Assembly (NCBI RefSeq): GCF_000149955.1
Contig: NC_030989.1
Span: 2,365,839 to 2,429,838, forward strand
Length of the DNA: 64,000 nucleotides
Direction of reading: 5' to 3'
DNA from: Fusarium oxysporum f. sp. lycopersici 4287
Taxonomy: Eukaryota; Ascomycota; Sordariomycetes; Hypocreales; Nectriaceae
The translations under genes were made by a program, and so were the position numbers. Positions 38,138 to 49,161 of this stretch are shown piece by piece. Below the pieces are notes generated by a model that was not told where the DNA came from, ran no database searches, and worked only from the letters and a program-made list of their open reading frames with translations. Within the stretch, counting starts at the first letter, position 1. Every line of letters starts with the position of its first letter.

Positions 38138-41100
38138 ATGTCTCTGCTCCCGCCCGACATCCACGCAGAGCTTTCACAGCTCCTGCAAGCTCTGCAGTCC
38201 CCCGACAACAGTATAAGATCACAAGCCGAGGAGCACCTGCAGAACAACTGGACTGCCACCCGACCTGAGGTCCTGTTGATGGGACTGGCGGAACAGATTC
38301 AAGCTGCTGGCGACAATGCGACACGATCTTTTTCCGCTGTAATCTTCCGCCGAATTGCTTCAAAAACCCGCAAGAATGAGGCCGGAGAGAGCATGGATCT
38401 GTTCATCTCTTTGACCAAGGACCAAGCCGCCGTCATTCGACAAAAGATTCTCGAGACCCTTGCCGCCGAGTCTGAACGCCTCGTTCGCAACAAAATTAGT
38501 GATGCTGTTGCCGAGCTTGCCAGACAATACACGGAGAATGGTAAGCTTTTCGAAGCCCTGGAGTAACCCTCCGTATCCTGGACCTTGGTTAACAACTCCT
38601 GCAATAGGCGATATTTGGCCCGAACTGCTTGGCGCTCTTTTCCAGCTTAGCCAAGCTCCCGAACCCGAGAAGCGAGAGAATGCATTCCGAGTCTTCGCTA
38701 CCACTCCTGCCATCATCGAGAAGCAGCATGAGGAGGCTGTTCTTCAAGCTTTCCAGAAGGGCTTCAAGGACGAGGCCGTCATGGTACAGCACCCCTCCCG
38801 CGGGGCAGACTTTTCTGTCCCACATTGCATATCATGGCTCTGCTAACCGCAGCTATAGGTCCGTCTTGCGGCTATGGAGGCTTTTGCTTCATTCTTCAGG
38901 ACTATTAGTAAGAAGGGACAGGCTAAGTACTACGCCCTTATTCCCGATGTCCTCAACATTCTACCCCCGATCAAGGATTCTCAGGATTCCGACGACCTCA
39001 GCAAGGCGCTCCTTGCTCTCATCGATCTCGCCGAGTCCGCTCCCAAAATGTTCAAGCCTCTCTTCCAGAACCTTGTCCAATTCAGCATCTCGGTGATTCA
39101 GGACAAGGAGCTCGAAAACATCTGCCGTCAAAACGCTCTCGAGCTCATGGCTACATTTGCCGATTACGCCCCCTCTGTGTGCCGAAAGGACCCCTCCTAC
39201 ACAAACGACATGATCACCCAGTGCTTGAGTCTCATGACGGATCTAGGCGAGGATGACGATGATGCTTCCGAATGGATGGCATCCGACGACGTGAGTTCTC
39301 AGAGAATGGAGACGCGCAATTCATGCAACTAACTCACCTTGCAGTTTGACCAGGACGAGAGTGACCAGAACCACGTTGCTGGCGAGCAACCATGGACCGA
39401 CTTGCGAACAAGCTTGGAGGACAGACCATTCTGGCCCCTACTTTCAACTGGCTTCCTCGTATGATGACTTCCATGGCTTGGAGGGATCGACATGCTGCTC
39501 TGATGGCCATCTCTGCCATCTCCGAGGGCTGCCGTGATCTGATGATTGGCGAGCTTAGCCAAGTGCTAGATCTAGTGGTTCCCGCTCTCCGAGATCCTCA
39601 TCCTCGAGTTCGATGGGCTGGCTGCAACGCTCTTGGTCAGATGAGCACTGATTTTGCCCCCAAGATGCAGACCGACTACTACGACCGAGTTCTCAAGGCA
39701 ATCATTCCTGTCCTCGACTCGCCCGAGGGTCGTGTCAAGTCTCACGCAGCTGCTGCTCTTGTTAACTTCTGCGAGGAGGCCGAGAAGGCCACTCTGGAGC
39801 CATATCTGGACGAGCTCCTCTCACATCTTTTCCAGCTCCTTCAAAATGAAAAACGATATGTCCAGGAGCAAGCTCTGTCAACAATCGCCACTATCGCCGA
39901 CGCCGCTGAAGCTGCCTTCTCGAAATACTACGATACCCTCATGCCTCTTCTTGTTAATGTTCTCCAGAACCAGAGCGAGAAGGAGTACCGACTTCTGCGT
40001 GCCAAGGCCATGGAGTGCGCCACATTGATCGCTCTGGCCGTTGGAAAGGAGCGTCTTGGTCAGGATGCCATGACTCTTGTCAACCTTCTGGCCAACATTC
40101 AGGCCAACATTACTGATGCAGACGACCCTCAAGCTCAATACCTCATGCACTGCTGGGGCCGCATGTGTCGTGTTCTCGGTTCCGACTTCCTTCCATTTCT
40201 TCACAACGTCATGCCTCCTCTGCTGGAGCTTGCTGTTGCCAAGGCCGATATCCAACTGCTGGACGATGATGACCAGGTTGAGCAGATGCAGAACGAGGAG
40301 GGATGGGAACTTGTTCCCCTCAAGGGCAAGATGATTGGTATCAAGACAAGCACCATGGATGACAAGCACATGGCCATTGAGCTCCTGGTCGTCTACGCCC
40401 AAGTCCTTGAGGCTTCTTTTGCTCCCTATGTAGCGGAGATCATGGAGAAGATCGCTTTGCCTGGTCTTGCATTCTTCTTCCACGATCCTGTTCGATATAT
40501 CTCTGCCAAGCTTGTTCCTCAGCTGTTGAGCTCCTACAAGAAGGCCTACGGCCCTCAGTCCAACGAGCTCCGTGGTCTGTGGAGCGCGACTGTCGACAAG
40601 CTCCTCGAGGTCTTGACTGCTGAGCCTGCCATCGACACACTTGCTGAGATGTACCAATGCTTCTATGAATCTGTTGAGGTCATTGGAAAGGATTGTCTTT
40701 CTACAGAGCATCTCAGCCGATTCATCGACTCGGTACATTCTGCTATTGAGGACTACAAGGACCGTGTCGCCCAACGTCTGGAGGACAAGGAGGGAGCCAC
40801 TGCAGAGGACGTGGAAGATGAGGCTGAGGATACTCTGATGGCTATCGAGGACGACCAGACCCTGCTTTCGGATATGAACAAGGCTTTCCATGCTATTTTC
40901 AAGAACCACGGTGCTGCGTTCTTGCCTGCCTGGGAGCGATTGATGTCCACATACGAGGGCTTCCTTACCTCAAACGATCCCACCCAACGCCAGTGGGGAC
41001 TCTGCATCATGGATGATGTCCTTGAGTACTGCGGTCCTGAGAGCACACGATATGCCAACTACATCACCCAACCGCTCATCGATGGTTGCCGTGATCCTTC

Positions 41101-41693
41101 GCCGGCTATTCGCCAGGCGGCAGCTTACGGCATCGGAGTCGCGGCGCACCGAGGTGGAGCACCGTGGGCGCAGTTCTTGGGAGGCTCAGTCCCCTTCTTG
41201 TTCCAGGTCACTCAGGTTCCTGACGCCCGTAATGAGGACAATGTCTACGCGACTGAGAATGCATGCGCAGCTATCGCCAAGATTCTCCACTATAATGCAA
41301 GCACAGTCGGAGACGTGCAAAACGTGATTACGCAATGGGTAGAGACTCTACCCGTGACCAACGATGAGGAAGCGGCACCTTATGCTTATGCATACCTTGC
41401 GGAGCTGATTGACCAGTAAGTACTCTCCACCCTCAACATACTACCAGGATGTTGGTGTGCTCATGCTAACGCTTTGAACTTGTAGACGACATCCAGCTGT
41501 GGCGAACCAAGCGGGCAAAATCTTCGTGTATATCGCCCAGGCTCTCGAGGCAGAGACCCTCGTGGGACAGACTGCCAACCGGGTAGCACTAGCAACTAAG
41601 GGATTTCTGACGTCGACCGGCGTTGACCCTACGCCCCTTCTGCAGCAATTTTCTCCTGAGGCACAGCGAACCATTATGGGATTCTTCAACTAG
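38138..41693 (+). CDS. PSE1: Karyopherin Kap121/Pse1 (importin beta-3), with an apparent one-base deletion
   Basis: Importin of HEAT repeats that carries ribosomal proteins and other cargo through nuclear pores with Ran-GTP. Five exons: 38138-38540, 38608-38783, 38859-39290, 39345-41415 and 41486-41693. Family landmarks are MSLLPPDIHAELSQLLQAL at the start, RSFSAVIFRRIASKTRK, HPRVRWAGCNALGQMSTDF and GWELVPLKGKMIGIKTS. In exon 4 the acidic FDQDESDQNHVAGEQ frame must pass into MDRLANKLGGQ, but GAGCAACCATGG at 39385-39396 lacks one base. The exon total of 3290 is one short of a multiple of three; with the base restored the protein is 1096 residues, close to the yeast protein (1089). An error in the consensus is the likeliest cause. 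The leader is pyrimidine-rich. MOG1 in the same window acts on the same Ran pathway. Confidence 0.95.
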
Positions 41694-42205
41694 GAGGAGG
41701 CTCGCAGATGGGCTGAGTCTTGCCACCCTTTCAAAAGTCAAATGAAGGCAGACTGGTTCATATCACCCAGCCGACTGTCGCCGGGTATCGAGATGGCCCT
41801 ATAGGCCATTTCTGGAGAGATGTAGCGGCCTGTCTTTAGATGATGAACGCTACAAGATGCCAGCCATGGGCCTGGAACCCGTTTAGGGGTCAGGCAATTC
41901 CAACAGGCGAATCCATAAAGCAATGGTGGCATCGACGTGACGTGGAATTGCGCTTCATTCGGGCGAAGTGGATCGGGTTCGAATCAGCGTCCAACAAATG
42001 CCATGTCCCGAACATGGAAGAAGAGAAACAGAGGACGACGGTCCTAGGCGTCGGGGTAAAAATGAGAGGGCATTTTGTTTAGGCAGTCTATATCCTCAAG
42101 ACCGCATGGCGCCTTTTTTTTTGCAAAATCATTAGAGTTTACGAGTTAGGTTATTGATAACTGGTTAGTACCTTGTCGCGAGGGTTTTGGTCAGCAGCGG
42201 CAAGG

Positions 42206-42230
42206 CAGTCAGTCAGTCAGTCAGTCAGTC
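42206..42230. repeat. CAGT microsatellite, six units
   Basis: Perfect tetranucleotide tract of 25 bases in the PSE1-WC-1 spacer, followed by a degenerate GGTCTGTC. Confidence 0.95.
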
Positions 42231-43863
42231 GGTCTGTCATATATATAGATGACGAGTTTTGTAGCGTACGGAATTATGACTCAAATAACCACACCGATTT
42301 CCTTCCCATGGCTGAATGATGGTGAAACAATGTATCCTGTGAGAAGTCTCAAGGCTAGATGGGCTGAGGGAGACATGGAATGAATGTCTTTACTCGCACG
42401 CAGGATGGTTGAGGCCCTTTCTTGACATCGGCTATACTCTAAGATTTGTCTCTGGCTTGACAAGTGAGTATTGATTGATTCAGCCACGATTCGCAATAGT
42501 ACGATAAGGAGGGCGAATTGAGTCAATGTACTGCCCTACCTTGGTACCTATTCAGAGTGATAAAGGTTACTTAACTCTGTCGCCATCAGCAGAGCAAATA
42601 GCATTTCAAAATGACAGACTTGTGAGCATTGGCACTTAAAACAAAGTTGATGATGGCGACAGGGTTGACGGGTACCTCGAGGTGAGAGCAAAGCCACATG
42701 GAGGGGGGGCGTGTTGAATATTGAATACTGTATATACCCTCCATCTGAATGATGAATGCTTGCTCGCACTTTGGTCTTACTTTTTCTGGCCTGCAAGGAA
42801 CGGCGGGTGTGCTAGCGAATTCGAGACATTCTCATGCAGGGTATTACATCTCTAGGGACTTGCTTGCACGACTTTTTTTTCTGATGAGGAAGATGCGTTT
42901 TTTGTACTAGATTTCAGATCTCGATAGTGATTTTGATTGACTGTGTGTTTCAATGCAAAAACTGGACATTTCCCAAAACGGAGATGATCTCTGGACTTGA
43001 CAGGCACAGGACATGTACAAAGAAAGCAACCTGAGAATGGATAAATTGTTGTGCAGCCTGGACAGAAGCGAAGCACAGGGTCTTCCCGTCCCAGCCCAAA
43101 AGCCCCAAGGATCCCCTCCAGTAAACCCGAAGTTAGGTACCTAGGTTAGTAGTCATAGTGGATAGATATTTTTATGTGACTGTATCTTCGAGCTACTTCT
43201 TTCCTTATTCGGGAAATGTTTTAAGGTAATGATGAGATCAAGTTATATCTTTCTATTAATGTGGTTTTCTATCGGCTTCTGTTAAATACCTAACGTTATT
43301 GTAATACTTTGATTTACTCAGAGTCACCATCTGATGTTAAATCATTCCCGGCTCTCACTCAAGCCTAGCCTCTACTGGGCAATGCGCAAGCCTCTTGCAC
43401 CGGAGTTACTCCTGGCGCCTCTCAATCAACGAGCAAGCTCAAGTCCCTCCTCCTCACCCCACATGAATGAGTCCCTACAGTCCTCTGTACAGTAGGGTGC
43501 AGTACAGTGCTGCGCGCTACCCTCGGTAGGGTAAAGTCTTGAGATGGGTACCTACCTCTGTATCTGGGAAGTACTACCTCACCCTTGAGTTTGCGCAGCA
43601 GATTTTTGATTTGCTTCTTGCAGCACCTACACATGGGAATCTTGAAAGGGTTCGACCGAGCCGCAGAAAGCGGAAGTCACCAGTCTCTTTCTTGAGCTTG
43701 TAGTCCTCAATCTCCAGCTTCAATTAGCAGAAGTGCAGTAGCCCGTTATCCTTCGGCCTGTCTTGCTTCCCACACTAGCCACACTAGCCACACCATGATC
43801 CATCCATCCAATCTAATCCAATCCCACCTTTGACTGCCTGCTCTTGCCTGGCCTAGGTAGGCG

Positions 43864-43883
43864 TGGCATGGCATGGCATGGCA
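43864..43883. repeat. TGGCA tandem repeat, four units
   Basis: Four perfect copies followed by a fifth with one change (TGGCG). It lies about 720 bases upstream of the WC-1 ATG. Confidence 0.9.
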
Positions 43884-44593
43884 TGGCGTGGAAGGTAAGG
43901 CAAGACAAGGTAGGTACTTTCCCCCACCCACACACACCCAAAGCAGCCCGGCCCAGCCCAGCCCAGGGCATCTGCTTTCTCACGCATTCCCATTCTTCTT
44001 CTGCCATACCATCCTCTACTTCTCCATCCCTCTCGTTTTCCCCTTCAAACGACATAGCGAATCTTCCCCCCTCGACTTTGATGCGATCCAGCCTCGAACG
44101 TAGAATCTGTTTTTCTCACGCCTCTTCTCCTGACCGCAAATTTCTCGCATTTCCGAGCTTTCCATCGCCGATTTTTGAGCCATAGTCCAATCCCGAAAAG
44201 TACAAATTCGACCAAGCACGAAATATCCACCCCCGCGCATTTGCCATCTGCGATTATCCATACCCTGTCCCTCTCTTCGCTCGGTCGCTTGATCTCTCCG
44301 GCCTGATTTACCACGTCAAACCATCGACCCGACCCGGCTCGACTTGACATAACCCATCTCGACCCACCACGGTTCTACCATATTGCGACTTCTCTCACCT
44401 CGTCATATTGTTGCGTTTGTCACCAGTCTTCACTTCTTGTTCCGCTGCAGCTAGGGTCTCCTAATCAGGTCGCCAACCTTTCCGACGCCTCGGTAGTCGA
44501 ATCAGGACACCACCTGTCAGACTTCGCGCGATACGTACGGGACAACACCCGCTCACCACTTCCCTCGAGCGCCTGGCTAGGCCGTCCAGCCAG

Positions 44594-44707
44594 ATGCTGT
44601 CGCTATGGATGGCTACTACTCTCCCCATCAGCAGCAGCAACCACCTCAGCAGTTCCAACAACCTCGAATGCAGCAGAACCAGCAGAACCACATGCAGCAC
44701 AATATGA
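44594..44707 (+). promoter_or_regulatory. Upstream ORF overlapping the start of White Collar-1
   Basis: An ATG at 44594 lies 11 bases before the WC-1 ATG in another frame. It reads 37 codons to a TGA at 44705-44707, inside the WC-1 coding region. A ribosome using it would miss the main start. Its context (CAGATGC) has C at -3, weaker than the main start. Whether it is used is not known. Confidence 0.5.
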
Positions 44708-47700
44708 ACGACCCAACCTTCTATCAGGGAGGAGATTCCCTCGACGACATTGTGCGCGATAACCAAGACAAGCTATACCGCCGACAGAGCATGCCCCAAG
44801 CCTTCACTACCCCTATGGGTCAGTTCCAGGTGAATCAGCAGCAGCAGCAGCAAGGGCAAAGGCGGATGTCTTCAGTCGGCAACGGTGACATGATGACCTT
44901 CGGAACCGATAACGCCGACCTCAACTCGTACCAATTTAACCAACCACCCATGGGAGGGGGATTTCCCACCATTAATACCTCCATCGGCATGGACCAAATG
45001 GGCAATTATATGACATCCGACTCTAATGACTATTCGACCATATCCCCTGATATGATGAGTTCTATGATGCCCTCTACCTTTGCTAGTATGAGCGTTGGAG
45101 CACAGATGGCCGGCAACGCCTCATCAATGAACCTCTACTCACCGTCCATGAGCCAGTTCCCCCAAGGCCAACTGACCCCTCAAGTTCCGGTTGGTAACGA
45201 CTTCTCCATGGATCTTTCTCCAGATGCCGGCTCTATGAATATAAACCAATCCAACCCTCCCACGACAACCCCGATACCTGCTCCCACCAACAACGCCATG
45301 GATACCATAGAGGATTCAGGCGACAGTATGATGAACCATCAAACTTTCAACAACATGAATGCTGGAGATAGCAACCAAAACTTACCTGCACTTTCTCGCC
45401 AAGTCTCAATTGCCTCCGGTTCTGTTGTTTCACCTCCACAGCAACACTCACACGGAGCCATGTCCTCTTCAACCGTTACTCATCCGACCAGCACTTCAGT
45501 TGCTACGACCCCATCAACTGGCGATGCCCCGAGGGACTCAAAGGAAAAGACGATATACTCAAAGAGTGGATTTGATATGCTCAAGGCTCTGTGGTTAGTC
45601 GCTACCCGTAAGAACCCGCGCATACAACTCGGCGCTGTCGACATGTCCTGCGCCTTTGTCGTCTGCGATGTCTCCATGAACGATTGCCCTATTATATACG
45701 TTTCCGACAACTTCCAAAACCTTACCGGTTATAGTCGTCATGAGATTGTCGGCCAGAACTGCCGCTTTCTGCAGGCCCCAGATGGCAAAGTCGAGGCGGG
45801 CTCCAAGCGGGAGTTCGTTGATGATGGAGCCGTCTACAATTTAAAGAAGATGGTTCACGAAGGCAGGGAGGTTCAACAGAGTCTTATTAATTATCGAAAG
45901 GGTGGAAAGCCTTTCCTCAACCTTCTTACTATGATCCCCATCCCGTGGGACACTGATGAAATCAGATACTTCATTGGCTTCCAGATCGACCTTGTTGAAT
46001 GCCCCGACGCGATCGCATCGAATCAAGACCTCGGTGGTGTAAAGGTGAACTACAAACACAGCGATATTGGCCAATACATCTGGACACCACCGCAATCCAG
46101 CCAGTGGGAGCCCGATAACGGTCAGACGTTAGGCGTTGACGATGTTTCCACCCTGTTGCAGCAGTTCAGCCCCAAGGGTCTCACCTCTGACTGGCACAAG
46201 CAATCATGGGATAAGATGCTCCTCGAGAATACCGACGATGTGGTTCACGTTCTCTCGCTCAAGGGTCTCTTCCTATATCTCTCTCCGTCTTGCAAGAAGG
46301 TCCTAGAGTATGAGGCTGCGGATTTGGTTGGCAACTCACTTTCAACAGTGTGTCATCCATCTGATATCGTTCCTGTTACACGCGAGTTGAAGGACACAAC
46401 AACCGGAAACCCTGTCAACATTGTATTCCGAATACGCAGAAAGCACAGTGGTTACACTTGGTTCGAAAGCCATGGTTCACTGTTTGTCGAACAAGGAAAG
46501 GGTCGAAAGTGCATTATTTTGGTAGGCCGCAAGCGACCAGTGTTTGCTCTAAGTCGCCGCAATCTTGAAGCGAATGGTGGTATTGGTGACAGCGAGCTCT
46601 GGACGAAGCTCTCGACATCGGGTCTGTTCTTATACGTCTCTTCGAATATCCGATCTCTCCTTGACCTTCAGCCTGATAGCCTGGTAGGAACCAGTATACA
46701 GGATCTTATGCGAAAAGAATCACGGCTTGAGTTTGGGCGAACGCTGGAAAAGGCGAGGCGTGGAAAAATTGTCACATGCAAACACGAGGTCCAGAACCGT
46801 AGGGGCCAAGTGTTGCAAGCCCAGACGACTTTGTACCCGGGTGACGCCTCTGAGGGCCAAAAGCCATCGTTCTTGCTTGCCCAGACGAAGCTTCTCAAGG
46901 CATCATCACGTAACCTGGCTCCCGCTAGCACCGGTTCCAGATCTCTCGCCGCAACCCCGAGATCCAGTAACGGCACCGAAAACCATGCCACGGGCCATAT
47001 TTCACAGCCTGCCGGTGGTGCGTTAGCCCCCGGTAGCCAAGACGCTGCTTTGGCCTCAGAGGACAACATTTTTGATGAATTGAGAACGACGAAATGCTCT
47101 AGCTGGCAATTCGAGTTGCGGCAGATGGAAAAGGTTAACCGTATTCTTGCTGAGGAACTTGGCGGCCTGCTGTCCAGCAAGAAAAAGCGTAAGCGAAGAA
47201 AGGGCGTGGGCAATGTCGTGCGAGACTGCGCCAACTGCCACACGAGAAACACGCCCGAATGGCGAAGAGGACCCAGTGGTCAAAGGGATCTTTGTAACAG
47301 CTGTGGTCTCCGGTGGGCCAAACAAGTACGCCTCTTCTATCTTCTATCAATTGTGACATTCATTAACATTTTCATCAGACTGGTCGGGTTTCTCCACGCA
47401 ATTCTTCACGCGGGGCTAACACAGCAAATGGCGATGCTCGAAGCAAGAAGTCCAACTCTCCCTCGTCACCACTGCATAAAGAATTGTCAGCCGACAACTC
47501 CAAAGCGCAAACACCTAAGGGTGAGAGCGGCATAAACCCAGCCCAACTCACGAAGCAAAAGATAGAAAATGGAACATCAGCACCCAGCGGTGCCCCTTCA
47601 GCAACAGGGGTCAAATCATCGGCCGGAATGCCACCACTAAGCCATTCATCGATGTTGGGCGTCGGGCAGGCCTCGTCGATGGCTTCGATCCGAGAAGAAC

Positions 47701-47720
47701 GCGAGACGAGCCAGCCTTGA
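44605..47720 (+). CDS. wc-1: White Collar-1 blue-light receptor and GATA-type transcription factor
   Basis: Flavin photoreceptor that, with WC-2, switches on light-induced genes and feeds the circadian clock in the nucleus. Two exons (44605-47325, 47379-47720) give 1020 residues. The N-terminus has short Gln runs (residues 9-20 and 78-84). A LOV domain spans about 325-470, with the flavin-adduct Cys 386 in GQNCRFLQAPDG. Two more PAS domains follow (about 545-660 and 680-790). A basic segment (SSKKKRKRRKG) precedes a GATA-type zinc finger, CX2CX18CX2C with Cys 875, 878, 897 and 900 in the CANCHTRNTPEWRRG context. The intron sits just after RWAKQ, at the end of the finger. The C-terminus is Ser/Ala/Pro-rich. 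Order and spacing match WC-1, not WC-2 (no LOV) or VVD (no zinc finger). All key residues are present, so the receptor should be functional. Confidence 0.97.
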
Positions 47721-49161
47721 GCAACAAGCATAATGCATTTCCCTCTCTTGATGTTTTCGATTCTCGATGTTGCAACTTGGTAAAGGATCTACGGAGCGTG
47801 GTGTCTTGATTAAACGGCATTTGTGATACCCGCCACTTTTCATTCTTCACGCTGGCCTCTATTTCAGACCTGAGGCTCATGGATTTAACAAAACATTTGT
47901 GACACCCGTGACTTGGGGCTCACATGATGGCGCTGAGCATAACGAGCTTGTCTGCTTTTATTTATTTGGAAGAGAGATATAACCTCTCCGTGGTGTACGA
48001 GGCTCCGGGATTTTGGAATTGGGAATAGACACGATATACCTGCAACAACATACACGTGGCGTTAAGGAATGGGATGGCATGACTACGACTTGGACAGATC
48101 TTCCTGACCCCGGCCCCTGGTACAGACTCTGCATTTATCGACAACGTCCATGGGCCGGGTAGGCCCGGCTTTGGTCTTCATGCTTCTACTCAACATAGAG
48201 GGCGGCCTGAATTTATTCGAATGCTAGTACGGTTCCATGTTTAGCACGGCAGGGTAAGCATTGTCAGGAGCATGTAAGGGGCATGTGGATTTGTACAGTG
48301 GTGTTAGTTGTATTTAGGGAGGACTTTTGCGTACATATACGCACTACAGCAATAGCGAGGCGAAGCATGGTCTAAAATAAGGAACAGATATGACAATTTG
48401 GGTATTCAGCTTTGATGTGATGACTCGTCGATGTACAGCTTGGCCACATTACCCAAGTAAGGGGGAGGCTAGTAAGAAGGGTAACCCATGGTAATAATCC
48501 AACGCCCAACCCCCTGTTTAGTGGTGAAGGGTAATGGACAGCAATCTAGAGGATCCCAGAATACATGTGAGTCTTAGCATTACTATAACCTCAAAACCAT
48601 ATAATCCTTTTTATTTTTGCATATTAAATAAATTTACACCTACCTACCCTATAATGCCAACATCACCATTAATTTTACGAAGTACCTGGACTGGGTACAC
48701 TTGTACCCTTTGAGAACGAAGGAGAGGCAATATGTCATCAGTGGCATGTGATGTGCAATCTTCTGACTTAAGGGTTCAACCACCACAAAAGATAGATGAT
48801 GGGCTGACGTAGGTGGCTTCGCTGCTGATAAGGCTTGCATTTGGATGGTGGCTGCATCGACAAGACAAAGACACTTCAGCATGAAATTTCGGTCTTGAGA
48901 TACAGATTTCAAGAAGTTAGGATATTTGATTGTGCTAAAGACTGTTACTAGTGATACGTCTTTTGTCTGCCACAGATCCTCTGACTGAAGATTTGAGATG
49001 GCATAATTGGGCATCGATTCTGTCGAAACACATATCAGAGGTCCGTGGCTGAAGATGGAGAATAATTGAATGACTCTAGTAGATTGTGAATAGATCAGAT
49101 CTATCGAGATATGTGCAATTCTAAATTTACCCGAGTCAAATGGGTATAAGCCAAGATTTCC
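47721..49161. other. 3'-3' intergenic region between WC-1 and UGGT
   Basis: Convergent spacer of 1.4 kb with short ORFs only. AT-rich around 48590-48640. Nothing recognised. Confidence 0.6.

Larger units (their letters stand above)
41694..44604. promoter_or_regulatory. Intergenic region and long leader upstream of White Collar-1
   Basis: About 2.9 kb in tandem orientation. The left part is the PSE1 3' region. The right 650 bases are rich in C and T and free of stable ORFs, as in a long leader. It holds a CAGT microsatellite, a TGGCA repeat, a doubled CACACTAGC (43771-43790) and an AGGTACCTA palindrome at 43135-43143. A 34-codon upstream ORF runs from 44081 to 44185 and a second one overlaps the WC-1 start. 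No gene was recognised between 41694 and 43950. Confidence 0.45.

Noticed and set aside
18860..39392. Programmed frameshifting in FKS1, DAM1 or PSE1
   Set aside because: No shared slippery heptamer or pseudoknot-like follow-up is visible, the shifts go in both directions, and these families do not use frameshifting.
41971..41985. GGGTTCGAATC resembling a tRNA B box
   Set aside because: No matching A box, acceptor stem or anticodon arm at the right spacing on this strand.
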